NCBI RefSeq assembly: GCF_004379255.2
Contig: NC_056049.1
Span: 14,988,063-15,052,062, forward strand
Reading direction: 5' to 3'
DNA length: 64,000 nucleotides
Source of the DNA: Salvia splendens
Lineage: Eukaryota; Streptophyta; Magnoliopsida; Lamiales; Lamiaceae
Numbering within the stretch: position 1 is the stretch's first letter; each line of letters starts with the position of its first letter. Under the pieces are notes generated by a model, which had not been told where the DNA came from, searched no databases, and saw only the letters and a list, made by a program, of their open reading frames with translations. This document shows positions 1 to 11,147 of the stretch, piece by piece. The translations under genes were made by a program, and so were the position numbers.

Positions 1-366
1 TGTATGAAAAAATATGAATGAGAGATGATTTGATGTGAAAAATGGATGATGAATGTGTGTATTTATAGATGATTTTGGGGATAAAAAATATAAAAAATAC
101 AGAAAACGGTCAAAAAAACGGTCATTTTTTGGGATTGTGAATTTTTTTTTTTTTGGTAATATTTTCAATTTTTTTTAAAAAAATTGAATTTCCAACGGAA
201 ATACCGTTGGCCAATCAAAACGCGCCATGTCAGCTGCTCGCTGGCACGGACGTGCTCGATGCATCGAGCAGCGCCGCGCCAGCGGCAAGAGCGTAGCGGC
301 GGACAGTGGTGTCGTGCCGCTGGCACGGACAAGCGGACATCATTGTGCTCTCCGCTGTGGATGCTC
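1..366 (-). mobile_element. Harbinger-like DNA transposon end (partial)
   Basis: Read on the minus strand, a terminus begins GAGCATCCACAGCGG at 366, which resembles the ends of plant PIF/Harbinger or Tourist elements. It is followed outward by tta (367-369), the 3-bp target class these elements use. Inside lies a GC-rich stretch (225-360) with repeated GGCACGGAC words, then a very AT-rich stretch (60-200). The other end would lie left of the window, so the pair of termini cannot be checked. No transposase is visible. The family name is recognised from the terminus only and is tentative. Confidence 0.4.
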
Positions 367-521
367 TTAGTGAGCAGGCCCAAGGCCACCTAAAATACCA
401 ATTGCCAAGAACTAAATAGGCATAATACAACCCAGGCCAACAGTCGCCGGTGGAGGTGCGCACGTATGGGCATTATAGTCCATCATTGTGCACATAAGAA
501 CTCTATTTAATACTTGCTATA

Positions 522-918
522 TTGGTCTCTAAAATCATGAACTTAGACTAAAATTTGGTATTTCCCATGAACTTTGAAATTGATATATAATATCACACAC
601 TTTGCATTTGGTTTGGTATTTCCCAAACTCGCTCAAATAAGATATTTTCATCTAAATCTTATTTTACGTAGGCAACCGTGATACATTTTTAGATATTTTA
701 AACCACTTTTTAAGTTCATAACATATAGGATAAAAAGCCACGTTGATTTAATTGTGTCAAGTGTGATACAAAAAAGCCTAGTAAGTTAGTCAAATAGTAA
801 TAGACATGCCGTGAGAAATACCAAACGAAGTGCAAACTTTGTGCTATTATATACTACCAATTTTAAATTTCGTGGGAAAAACCAAATATTAGGCAAAATT
901 TATGCTTTTATGGATCAA
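522..918. mobile_element. MITE-like inverted-repeat element
   Basis: The left arm (about 522-622) and the right arm (about 808-918) are imperfect reverse complements. The left arm has TTGGTCTCTAAAATCATGAA, and the complement of the right arm has TTGATCCATAAAAGCATAAA. The arms also share TTTGGTATTTCCCA-like blocks and a central match around AATATCACACACTTTGC. The unpaired middle (about 640-800) is AT-rich and has no coding potential. The size and fold-back structure fit a non-autonomous DNA transposon. I could not identify a clear target-site duplication, so the superfamily is open. Confidence 0.6.
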
Positions 919-1937
919 TTTCCTATTAAAACTTCATTCGTCCTTAAAAAATATATTAGTTTTACCATTTTAGGTCATCCTCAAAGATTAGACCAAGTCT
1001 AAACATGAAAAAGTTTTTAACTAATTACACACTAATAATCATGTGGACCTCATAATCTACTAACACTACTTCTATTATATTTATTTCTCCCTCTCTTATT
1101 TTTCACATCTCTTTTTTATTTGACCAATGGTATATTAAAACTGGTGTCTCTTTGTTATTTGACCAATGGTTAAAACTGATATCATTTATAAATTTGTATA
1201 TTTCTTTATAACAGAGTGAGTAATGAAACTCCTTAAAAAATAGGATCAATGAATGCTCATTTAGCAATGTGGGACAAACTTAAGCATATATTCTACAATA
1301 TTAAAATTTCATATTCAAGTGAGAAACTTCAAATCACTTTTTGCCACTTACTAGAAATCAATTTTTTTAAAAATAATATACCAATATATAAGAGTTTAAT
1401 CAAATGATAATTAGCTTAATTTGATAATTTTCATAACTAAATCAATTCGATATATTACAAATGTCAATTTTGATAACTTAATTTGATAACTAATCAGGTT
1501 GGTATATATATAGAGATTTAATCATATGATAACCTATATCTTGATAGCATGGATATAACTTACTTGTGGGTTTCCAGTTAACTTTCTCTTGCTCTGTCTT
1601 TGGATCCAAGTTACTTTTGGGCTTGAGTCATGTTTTGGAATGATATATTTTGATCATATTTACAGGTTGGGGATTTGCCTAAACCCCGCCCACATTGGGT
1701 GTTTTTTATTATAAAAAAAACATACATCTTGTATTATAACTTAGTAGTAACTTAATCTTGGCCACATAATCTTGAGATCTAGTGGCTTAAATTAATCCCT
1801 CCTTTTTTTCTTAATTTTAAATGAAAAGGGAAATTTTGACATTTGATGATTTTGAATATAAGATCTCACCTACTAGCTACAATTATTCCTCTACATTTAA
1901 TATGAAAATCAATTTCTCTCTTAAAATAATTTTAAAT
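919..1937. other. AT-rich intergenic stretch, no gene seen
   Basis: I see no coding region or RNA gene here. The stretch is AT-rich and has short local repeats, such as two similar TTTAATCA-containing segments near 1390 and 1510. It is probably decayed intergenic or transposon DNA. Confidence 0.5.
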
Positions 1938-2056
1938 TTCTAGTCCTCAATAGGCAAACAAAGATCTTATGTGACTTAGGGGCAAGCATTAATCATATGC
2001 CCTTTAGCTTCGTTCGGTGTATTGAAGCCAACCACTGTCACCCTACATTAGTAGAT
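1938..2056 (+). pseudogene. Ty3/gypsy aspartic protease relic
   Basis: The plus strand reads as a short peptide containing CDLGASINHMPFSF. This is the active-site neighbourhood of plant gypsy-type (Athila/Tat-like) retropepsins, where D-(L/S)-G-A is the catalytic motif. After a frame change the downstream bases read GVLKPTTVTLH followed by stops, which fits the next conserved block of the same family. No upstream gag or downstream RT is visible. The relic stops where the copia LTR begins at 2059, so the copia element probably inserted into it. Confidence 0.6.
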
Positions 2057-2058
2057 AG

Positions 2059-3506
2059 TGATGGGGATTGGTGCCCATTGCACAACGGAAGACATGCATA
2101 AACAAATAAATCAGATCTACCGATCTATTTGACTGATTATGAGATTAATTATTCACATGTTAAACAACCAATTTCATACAAGAACGCACATAAATCATGC
2201 TTAGGAAATAAAACCCTAATTCATGATTTCCTACGGTTTAGAATTACCGAACAGATTCTCCAAAGAATCGAGGATTGTTTGCGCCTTCTCCACGTGATGT
2301 TCTTCGTACGCAACCACGAACCTTCTAATGTGTTACCCAAACTCAGTCTAACCTTTGGGTCGGCAAAGCTCGCCAGAAATACAATTAAAAGGACTTGATT
2401 AGAGAAGACAAAAAATCAGTTCTGGATAGACTGAAAAACACGTTCAATCTGGAGAGAGGTATGATTTAAAAAAATGAATTAATTCATTTGTCTTATGTCT
2501 AATCTCCTTTATATAGAGTTATGATGAGCCGGATTAGGGATTCATGGAGGTTGGACTTAGGCCAAACCTGTTGGACTTTTACTAATTAATTTGAGCCCCA
2601 ATTTAATACAACTCCGACATAATATTATTATAATCCACTATAGTATAATAATATCAACTGCCCGTCCAATCCAAAATTATGAGTAATTCGGGCTTTACCT
2701 CTTTAATTTATTATTTCTCGTGTTTAAGATATAAATATCCATTAATTAATATAAGTATGCTATTTGACTTTAATTAATTAATATCTTTTTCCATGAGTTG
2801 TCTAGTTCAAAATCTTTATTTATTATTCTAGAATAAATTCCAACCGACCGAGTTTCTGAATAATAAAACATTTTTCGAACACGTCTTGAGGATATCATCA
2901 AACTGGACCCAGCACATGATTCATTGCCATAATAATACTAGCACCTCTAGACATTGATCACCACTACCCAAGATATCAGGATTATTGGATTGCGAAAAAT
3001 CCACACCATTTGATAAATCAAAGTAGTGCATAATCAATATCGTATGCTCAATGTTATATCAACAATGATCAAGAAATAACAATCACCGAGACCTCGTCTT
3101 TTAGTAAATAGCAAGAAAGACTTATCTCAACTGTTAGATCCTTCAGTGCTATACCACACCAGTGTTGTTTATTTCCTAAGGTAAGGAAATATGCGGACTG
3201 ATACTGCAACCTTTCACGATAGGTAGTCAAAGCCTATCTAGGTTGTGAAATTCTATTTGTCTTCTACAAAGGACCGACTGCGTCACCTTCTGTGAACATC
3301 GTTCACGGCCAGTCTACTATGCAGAAGAATTAGACTTGTTTGCTTCTTATACATTTAAATGTTTGAGAAACATCTTATAAATGCATAAGCAAACGCCAAT
3401 GCGATAAAATTACTTCTTCCCCGTGGATTGTAGAGTTTATTGTATACAAACAATTCTATCCGTGCAACATGCTCGAAATATGCTTTTCAGTATACCAATC
3501 CTAACA
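2059..3506 (-). mobile_element. 3' LTR of a decayed Ty1/copia element
   Basis: On the minus strand this LTR starts TGTTAGGATTGGTATAC at 3506 and ends CCAATCCCCATCA at 2059. The canonical TG...CA ends sit in short imperfect inverted repeats (GGATTGGT at both termini). A purine-rich tract lies immediately upstream on the minus strand at 3507-3518, which marks this copy as the 3' LTR. It is about 1.45 kb long. No second copy is in the window, so the left boundary rests on the terminal repeat and on the end of the gypsy protease relic. Confidence 0.7.
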
Positions 3507-3518
3507 ATCTCCCACTTA
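3507..3518 (-). other. Polypurine tract of the copia element
   Basis: The minus strand reads TAAGTGGGAGAT directly before the LTR start TGTTAGG. This is the usual plus-strand primer arrangement of plant copia elements. Confidence 0.7.
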
Positions 3519-3734
3519 TACTCAAAATCATGCTTTCGAGTATACCCACTGCCAAAACTCTCCCACTTATACTCTAAGTAGGTCTCAGACCATGATACAT
3601 CGAACTACCATATTTTTCACCTCATATGTAAAACATGTTACCATATAAGAATATTGTGAAAAATTCTGTCATGTTGTTCTCTTATGATATCTTGGTAACT
3701 ATAATGTCTTGCTGCGCACTTAATCCTTAATTAA

Positions 3735-3964
3735 TTTCATACTTCCTCTGTATGTGATTGCTTAGCTTTATCAGATCGTGCTTCCCTCGAGTTAGACACA
3801 TAGCTAGAGTATTCATAACAAAATATAATACTCATAGGCATACTCGAATTCACTGTCAAAGCTATTAGGAAATTACTGAGATGAACAACTACATTAGCAG
3901 TTTCCGATGAAACCGCACTTGTAATTTTCATGGCAGAGTCTGTGATGTAATCACACTCCTTCAT
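3735..3964 (-). pseudogene. copia RNase H relic
   Basis: This minus-strand segment aligns by eye with the C-terminal half of copia RNase H. A block with SSETANVVVHLSNFLIALTV matches the conserved helix that normally reads EAAKEAVWLRKFL. The later NSREARSDKAKQSHTEEV matches the family block before the last catalytic residue. The acidic residues are mostly replaced, so no activity is expected. In a working element RNase H degrades the RNA strand of the cDNA hybrid. Here it marks the 3' end of pol, about 230 bp before the polypurine tract. Confidence 0.65.
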
Positions 3965-4193
3965 GACTCAGTTTTCAACTCCTAAAGTGAACACATAGTC
4001 AGACGATGACTCGATCATCTATCAATTATAAAATTGAGTCGATGTAACCTAAAGGACATAACATTGATGTCTGGTAAACTAGAGCATACCATTTAGTCTT
4101 CTTCAAGTACTATAGTATATTCTTTACCAATCCAATGTCCTTGGCCATGGTTAAAATGATATCAAGCTTCTATGCTAACGGCGAAGCTAATAT

Positions 4194-4409
4194 CTAACTT
4201 ATACACATCATAGCATACATGAGACTTCCAATTACAGAACTTGTCTCATTCTTCTTGATCTCATTCAGTGTCGAAAAACATTTTACTAGAGACAAGATAA
4301 TTCCATCTAGAGAAGTAAAACCTTTTCTTGGAATTTTCAATGCTAAAGTGTCTAAGTATTGTGTAGATGTAGGATTCTTTAAGAAAACATAACATTCTTT
4401 TTCTAGCAA
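4194..4409 (-). pseudogene. copia reverse transcriptase relic, C-terminal part
   Basis: This 71-residue minus-strand frame ends with SSVIGSLMYAMMCIS. It corresponds to the strongly conserved copia RT block that usually reads (S)AVGSLMYAMxCTRPDI. Upstream residues PRKGFTSLDGI match the preceding variable linker. The frame is isolated by stops on both sides. It lies between the RNase H relic and the upstream RT fragment, which is the expected order. The catalytic YVDD block should lie between 4410 and 4650, but I could not read it in one frame. Confidence 0.65.
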
Positions 4410-4649
4410 TCTAGTGACGTAGATGCTTAGAATGTAACTAGTCTATCTTAAATCCATCATCCTTAAATGCGTAGACGATCAGTTTCCTATGCTAGATAAC
4501 CCTCTAAGTTGTTTATCAACTTTTGTAGATGTCATCATTGTAGAGTTCCAAGAATACCATATATGGTGCACTTTCAACTTTCTTGTACTTGTAGCTTTGT
4601 TAAGGGCACTGGTCAAATTTAAAATATTTGACAACGTGAATGAAACACA

Positions 4650-4830
4650 TGTTCTATGATTTAGATACTTTCCTAAGACCATAAATGATCTACATACGCT
4701 TCCAAATCACGTGTTGCTTGCCCTTCATTACATAACCATTAAGATGTTCCATGCAGATGATCTCCTCAAGACTTCTACTAAAGAGAACTGTCTTGATAAT
4801 CATAATACATACATCATAATTTATGCAGGC
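4650..4830 (-). pseudogene. copia reverse transcriptase relic, N-terminal part
   Basis: Reading the minus strand from about 4800 gives EEIICMEHLNGYVMKGKQHV, then after a stop IYGLRK. These match the copia RT motifs that usually read (L)EEEIYMxQPxGF and SIYGLKQ. The segment is the fingers/palm portion of RT, which copies element RNA into DNA in the particle. A stop codon separates the two motifs, so the gene is dead. Confidence 0.6.
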
Positions 4831-5279
4831 TACATAGACAATATGATACAGATCGACTTAGGCATAATAGCATGCGAGAATATGATTCTCTCTTGGTATA
4901 ACCGTTTAGCCATTATTCTAGCCTTTTAAGATCTCTGTTTAAACTTGCAGATCCACTAGCTCCCACTGGCTGAAATAGTCTATGAGTAGTATCTCAAGTC
5001 TTGCAAACATTATTGTCTATTTAAGATTGTTATTCAGAATCTATCATCTTATCAAAAACGACTATCTGAATGAGCCAATGCGTCCTTGTAGTTACAGTGA
5101 TTAGGTTCAAGTTGATCTAAGACTGAGTCAAAAGACTCTCTTAGACCCATGAACTTGTTATGTTCCCAAAGAAAGCTCCCACTACGACATGACTCTTACA
5201 ATCTTAGGTACAAACGTTGATTTTCTTAGTGCATAAGTTTCTAATGGTATTACTTCTTGGTTAAGATGGAAAATAGATA

Positions 5280-5660
5280 TTCTCATTATTTTGAGAATTA
5301 TCATGTTTGTTAGGCTTGTAGTTCTTCAAATAATCTTCATCAAAGAATCTAGTATTCGTGTAAACAAACACCTATCATGTCGTGAAGATTATAGAACCTG
5401 TATCTTTTCTATCATTTGGGATAACCTTAAAACATACCTCAGTACACAACTCCAATTACTTGGATACCTTTTCCAAAACATGTGTTGAAATAACTCCACA
5501 CCTTGAGATGTGCTGGACTAGACTTGTCTCTAGTCCACAACTTGTGTGTTGTAGAATGTATTGATGTCACAGTAGTTTCTTTATGGTATAACTCGTTGTT
5601 TCCAACATATATCCCATCAAGGATAAGGTGTTATTGAGTAAAACTGTTCATTTATTGAAC
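5280..5660 (-). pseudogene. copia integrase relic, C-terminal half
   Basis: On the minus strand, pieces in several frames match copia integrase. GYMLETTSYTIKK corresponds to the usual GYALETAAYxLNxVPSK block after the catalytic glutamate. AHLKVWSYFN corresponds to HLKVWGC. VFVYTNTRFFDEDYL is the block at the end of the integrase core. The catalytic D,D,E residues upstream are not readable. Integrase would insert the cDNA into the genome, and here it only helps to fix the element's class and orientation. Confidence 0.6.
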
Positions 5661-7777
5661 TTGTCTTTGAGGGACTTCGATATCTTCTTATATGACTATC
5701 CAATTCTTTAGAAGAATGCTTGTAGTAGTCAACTAGGATTTAACTCCCACTACTGATCGTTACTCATTGTTCGTCTCCTATGGTGTAAACCATTGAGACT
5801 TGCTAGTATTTCTATGTTGCATTTCTATATGTATTCTGAATCCCTTAAACTACCAAAGGATTCTAACTTATAGTGCATCAACCAGACTTACTTGACCTCC
5901 AAGCTATTTAACAAACAAGTTGTTAAAATCTCGGTAGTCATTTGAGTTAGACAAAATCAGTTTGAACAATTACTAAGTACTTTCTTGGCCTTATTTTTAA
6001 GTGTCATAAATACTTTATCATTCATTGTTTAAGAAGTTGAACTGTCGTGTTAAATTCAATCTTGTTGCAATTATATTGTTTAGATACTATGATGTATAAT
6101 TTGTTATTCTATGGTACTATGATAGATATTCGATCAACATTTCTCAATAATGCAAGCATTATAAAATGAAATTGAACATCGTGGAATCATAAATGAGTTT
6201 AGAAACTGAATATAAATTTATTCTAAATAAGACTGTACCAATAAAACAAAATCTCTAACATCAAAACAAAACAATAAAGTGAGCATAAATAAATAGCTCT
6301 CACTGCAACAACTTCCCAACTGGATCTAGATCTATCCTTTAGAAGTTGCATTGTTATCTAACCCATTGTCCTTCTATATAAGAGGTCAATCCGATTTACA
6401 ATGCATCTTCTCTTTGTCTTTTTACCAAATTTTTCTTGCATTTCTTGCTTTCAGCAGGCATTGATGACAATACGGCTCTTCCCTCTTTCCATTGCTAGTC
6501 TCCTGTTCGCTTGAACTAAGGCATAGGAAATATGCAGCCTTAATGAATTCGTCAACTATCATGTTATCTTCCTCCAATAGTAATTAAGTGAATATAATGC
6601 TTAGGGTTTCCAACTATTCAGTAACAACCTTCATATAATCACTTCCTATTACTTTTGGCGATGAACTTGAGTAACTGAATCAGAAGATTCCTCAAAACAT
6701 TCTATCTTTTCTGGATATTCCAATATAATCTGGACATCGTCCTCATTGGATATCCATTTATCATCGGTATAAACCAAGACTTGTCTTACTACTTTAAAGA
6801 AAGTAGTTTGACGTTCTTCCTCAAAGAACTTGTCAAGTACATGCAAAAAATGTATTCTCAAACTTTCTTTGTGGAATTTTATCGAGGATATGGAGGACAT
6901 GATTCGGTGATTACAAACTTTAAGTTTTCAGCAATGAGAATCTTATCCTTTTAACATTTCCAGTCTACATAATTTTGGCCTTCGAGTTGATTTCTTTATG
7001 GTTCGCAGAAATTATTAAAAATTTGGCTGAGAAGAAATAAAACTATTTATCACATATTATGCTTGATGCATAATTGCAAACAACCACAAAACAATTTATG
7101 TATCTCGTAACTATGAAAACCAAAATAAGTATGCCTCTAGAGGATCATACAAATTCAGATTCCAACAATTTTCTGGTCACAATACTGACGAATAGTCTAG
7201 AGACCACTAAGGTGGCATGGCCGCCAAATATTGTCTAAGCTTTTACCACATAAATATTCACATCTAGGAATTTCATTTATGTTTTGATACTACTTCTAGG
7301 GAAGGTCGTACGCCACTAACAAAATTCCATAGCTATCTTATAAATATGTTTAAACATATGAACTTGCAATTTCACAGGATTATGGCTCCCAGTAGGGTGG
7401 GTCGCGATAATATTAGAAACACGCTTCTAGTTTAAACAATTCACTATTAAGAAGTCTAATCTTTTTTTAAGAAGTCTAATCTTATGAATTTGCTATTTCG
7501 TAGGATTATTACTCTCACTAAGGTGGGTCGCTATAATATTAGAAAATGCTTCATATATATACCAATTTATTGAGACCATATACAACGCATTGTTGTAATT
7601 ATCGCTTAGTAATTTTAAATATGGTTTTTGCATAATTATCACATAAGCAGATAAGGCAGATAATCCACTTAAAATATATTAACACCAAATAAACAGATAA
7701 ATCCATTTAATTCATGGCGATTAGTTAAACTAGATAATTATTGAAATTATTTAATAAATCAAGGGAGATTTAACTAA
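5661..7777 (-). other. Decayed 5' part of copia relic with a diffuse repeat
   Basis: No gag can be recognised. Three diverged copies of a block like CACTAAGGTGGGTCGC followed by ATAATATTAGAAA occur near 7205, 7385 and 7515. The last two copies are the best conserved (about 7375-7436 and 7492-7553). An 83-residue minus-strand frame at 6649-6900 matches no family I recognise. The rest is AT-rich and looks non-coding. Confidence 0.4.
7773..7777. repeat. Target-site duplication of element 1 (left)
   Basis: The five bases actaa precede the LTR start tgtcacg. The same five bases follow the far end of the element at 20757-20761. Confidence 0.9.
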
Positions 7778-9019
7778 TGTCACGACCACATCTCCCTAGT
7801 CAAAGAAAGTGTAGCTTTACCGCGACTAAAACATACTGAAACTGTCTCAACTCATCATAAGATGCTTAAATCAAAAGAAACATTGTCTGAAGTGTGTTGA
7901 GGGTACAAATCATGCTGAATCAGAGTAGTTATGAGAAATTGTCTTTGTTAAATGAATGTTCTGAACTTGCGCAACGGAAGAGTACCAAGACAGATGTAAT
8001 ATGTATGAAGACATACTACACCCACTACCTTCCTACTTATTTGGTCTTCTGTCCCAACACCTCCTCGGCTTCGACAACGATCAACCTGCACATTAAGGAA
8101 AAACAATATGCAGGGCTGAGTACTTGATGCACTCAGTGGGCTTATGCCGAAAACTGTTTTCTTTTAGTTGTCAGCCAAGCTGAGTGAACGCGGGGTTTTA
8201 CTGAAAATCTAACCCGGTCACTAAAATCTGTTATTTCTTTCTGAAAATAGACTGCAGTCATTTAAACTTCTGATGATATGCCATATCAGCTGCGTGAATC
8301 GGGAATGTGGCCACATTCCACGATCACTGGGTCGGCCAACCTGGCGCTAGCTCACGACCCACGGACCGGCCAACCTGGCGCTAGCTCACGGTCCCTACGT
8401 GTACACTAGTCCGAGTAGGATTTACTGACCTACTGGGACCCGAATTCGATTTACCTGATAGGCAACCACAAAATAAAACATGGCATGACAACTCATTCAA
8501 ATAATCATGCTTTTCACATAAATTCTGAAAAAGAAAGCCCACACATAATGTAGGATAGAAAAGCCCACCTCGTTTGCTTAACTCTTTCAAACGGGCACTG
8601 TCTGACTTGAGATTTACTCGTCGAGCGACGACGTCCCTTTTCAAAAATAATATACTTAAATTAGGCTTTAAGTAATCATTGATCTTGCATGAATGCATGC
8701 CTAAGCGTGATCTTTTATTTTATCTCTTTCTTTCTAAATATTAGAGATCTAAAATCTTTAATTAAATCGGCGATTTAATTTGTTCCGAAACCGACTGATC
8801 TGTTTGGGTATAATATATATTCCCGGATTATCCTTAAGTATTTTTAAAAATACTTTTTGTGACTATTAAAGCCCGCTTTAAATTTTATCAAAAGCTATTC
8901 TACACGGTTTAATATTTCTACTCTTCCGTGGCTTAGGGAATTAATTCCATTAACTCTTGGAAATAATCTTAAGATAATGGCTCCAACCCAAAATAATGGT
9001 CCTACTAAATAATTTCTCA

Positions 9020-9770
9020 GGCCCAGTTAGAAATAATCTGGCCCAGAAAGTATCCTTCGGCCCACTTCTCTTTTCTTTTATTCTTTTCTAAAAGAGGCCC
9101 AAAAGAAAACATACTCCCTTCCTCAATCAGCCGATTCCATCGGCTTTTCCCCATTCTTCATTTCCTCCTTTCTCCGAAATAAAAACCCCAAATTGAGAAA
9201 GCCCTAGTTTCTTCGACGTCCGCTCCCTCCGCGAAGCTCCAGCTCCGGCGGAGGTCCGATGACGCGCGACGCGTTGTCTCACCCTCGCTCATCCCTGCAA
9301 GGGCGAACTCTCTCCCTGATTTGGGAAAATCCTCGCCGCGTCGGTCCCTTCCAACCACGGCGAGTCTTGCCGTGCTCCCATCCATCGGCTCCGTCTCGTT
9401 CTCGCCAGTGAAGGGAAGTGGCGACCCTCCGCGCTCCTCCGTTTCCTCGGCGGGATCACCATCGATTCACCCTCCGTCGCGTCGAGGCAGCAGTCCCTCG
9501 TCGGTGCTGTCCCCCCTTCCCGCGAGCTCGTCGAGCCGCCACCGTCGAGGGCCAGTGGGGAGGCATCCAGCTTCGCGAGGCTTACGCCGTCGCTGTTCGC
9601 AGGGGTTAGGCTGAACACGGTAGGGTCCGTTGCCGTTACTGCACGCCGGGATCGCCTGCTGTCTCGGCTCGCCACCGCTCTTGACACCCCGCCGTCGGGT
9701 CGCTGCCTCTCGTCTAGCGTTTCCGCCTCTGGCAGCACGGCACCTCGGCCAGAGCCATTCTCCCTCCAAA
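9020..9770 (+). promoter_or_regulatory. Antisense promoter-like GC-rich block inside element 1 LTR
   Basis: On the plus strand, opposite to pol, four GGCCCA motifs occur within about 80 bp (near 9021, 9041, 9060 and 9096). This is the site-II-type motif common in plant housekeeping promoters. They are followed by a pyrimidine-rich stretch and AAGCCCTAGTTTCTTC near 9200, a 5'UTR-like telo-box context. A sharply GC- and CpG-rich region then runs to about 9770. The frames it contains are serine/arginine-rich, overlap on both strands and match nothing I recognise. It may be an antisense promoter or captured host DNA, and no transcript can be shown from sequence. The twin lies at about 18674-19424. 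Confidence 0.35.
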
Positions 9771-10643
9771 GCTAAGTTTCTTGTTTAAAACTTTCTAGTG
9801 TTGTTAAGTGAAGCTTGCGAAAAAGATACTGTGACTTGAGCATTAGGGGATTTTCTTACATTCTGCTATGATTGATTTGATTTCATGGAGGGGTTGAGCC
9901 AGTGGTAGCCGTTTCTATGTTACTGATTATGTTCTGATGTGGGGTTCTAAGGCATACTCCTATGTTCTTGAGCTCATGTGTTCCTAAGTTCTCATTCTTG
10001 GCTATCTACTGTGTACTACATGATGCTAGTATGGTTTGGAGGATTTACCTCTTGTGATTGCTGAGTGAGGCTGCTCTTACTCTTGCTCGATTCCTTCCGC
10101 TTTCTCTCGGTTCTCCCTCCCTCTCTTTAGCTTGTTACTTTGCTACTAAGTGGAAGGTGTTGTGGTGTGGTATAGTAACCGAGGGGCTTAGAATGTGTAT
10201 AAAAACACATATCTTGTAACTGAAAGCTGCAGAGGCTGAGTGTTGGCTGACCTTGCAGCATCCTTTAACTGATTTTGGTGTTTTGTGCTGCCTTGTACTC
10301 TGATTCATTCATGAATTTTGTCTTCTTTTGCAGGTGCACACTAGAGGTGGCATTGTGGGGGCTGATTTCCGGACTATAACCGGTTTGGGTAGGGGAAGCA
10401 AGGGCTGTTACCCGCAGCTTTGCAGAGTATTAGCTGGAGGGGAGCCTGCTGGCTGGAGTTTGCCTCTTTCGGTCCAACACTCACTCACCTTTCTGAAAGG
10501 TATTGTTTTCCCCTTCCCTTTCTTAATACATTTCTCTTGTTGTCTCTGTAAACAATTGAGGAGATCTAACGGCTGTTGAAACGAGTTGTCATAACAGCCG
10601 AGCTCTTCTTCATGTTTTGATCTTTCTCTCCAGATCACGGAGT

Positions 10644-10743
10644 TGCCGAGCTTGGTGCCGAACTGCCGAGCTTGGTACCGAACTGCTGAGCTCCCTGCCG
10701 AACTGCCGAGCTTGGTGGCGAACTGCTGAGCTTGGTGCCGAGC
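10644..10743. repeat. Five 20-bp tandem repeats in element 1 LTR (left copy)
   Basis: There are five consecutive 20-bp units with consensus TGCCGAGCTTGGTGCCGAAC. They differ at one to five positions. They stand out by GC content from the flanking pyrimidine-rich DNA. Confidence 0.9.
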
Positions 10744-11102
10744 TATCACAATCCACCAACAGTCTCTATTCATGCAACTAGTTCTCTTTCGTGTGCTTTG
10801 GCAGGAGTTGCGACTGGCCAACGAGGCTGTCTTCCCTCGTGGTCTCGCCCTCCCGGCTCGTTTGAAAAATCTGGGGCCGAGACGGCCCGATGACGAAGGC
10901 CAAAGTAGCCCTTAGGGATTTCTAAATGTAGTAGTGTAGCTCGACTTTTATTTTCATTGTCAAAGATTGTAATTTAGTTTGAGGTTTCTGAAAATTGTAA
11001 TTGTACCCTTTTTCAAGAAATAAAAATACTCTTTCATTTGTCAATAAAAGTTCTAGTATTTTATTTCATAACTCCCGAGAAACCTAAGTCTCGGCTATTA
11101 CA

Positions 11103-11117
11103 TTCTACCCCCCTTAA
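11103..11117 (-). other. Polypurine tract of element 1
   Basis: The minus strand reads TTAAGGGGGGTAGAA immediately before the LTR start TGTAATAGCC. This is the primer site for plus-strand DNA synthesis. Confidence 0.88.
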
Positions 11118-11147
11118 CAAAAATTTCGTCCCGAAATTTTGTCTCGG

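Larger units (their letters stand above)
3507..7777 (-). mobile_element. Internal region of a decayed Ty1/copia element
   Basis: Order on the minus strand, from high to low coordinates: integrase (about 5660-5280), reverse transcriptase (about 4830-4194), RNase H (about 3964-3735), polypurine tract, 3' LTR. Integrase before RT is diagnostic of Ty1/copia. All domains are broken by stops and frameshifts. The 5' LTR, primer site and gag are not recognisable. The relic ends at the insertion site of gypsy element 1, and its expected 5' part is not found on the far side of that element, where satellite begins. Confidence 0.75.
7778..11102 (-). repeat. Element 1 LTR, 3' copy in element sense
   Basis: This copy is 3,325 bp, unusually long though within the range known for Tekay/Del elements. 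It is next to the polypurine tract and so is the 3' LTR. It contains a block shared with the LTR of element 2 (8081-8154) and a duplicated segment of about 34 bp (8331-8397, copies containing GGCCAACCTGGCGCTAGCTC). It also holds a GC-rich, promoter-like region reading in the antisense direction (9020-9770) and five 20-bp tandem repeats (10644-10743). Differences from the other copy include one extra g near 8140, one fewer g near 8195, a t/a change near 8457 and one extra t near 9080. Confidence 0.93.

Noticed and set aside
2129..2398. 89-residue plus-strand frame in the copia LTR
   Set aside because: It lies wholly inside the LTR, antisense to the element, with no domain.
9289..9738. 149-residue minus-strand frame and its LTR twin at 18943-19392
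   Set aside because: Long frames on both strands are expected in a CpG-rich block. The composition is Arg/Ser-rich with no family match.
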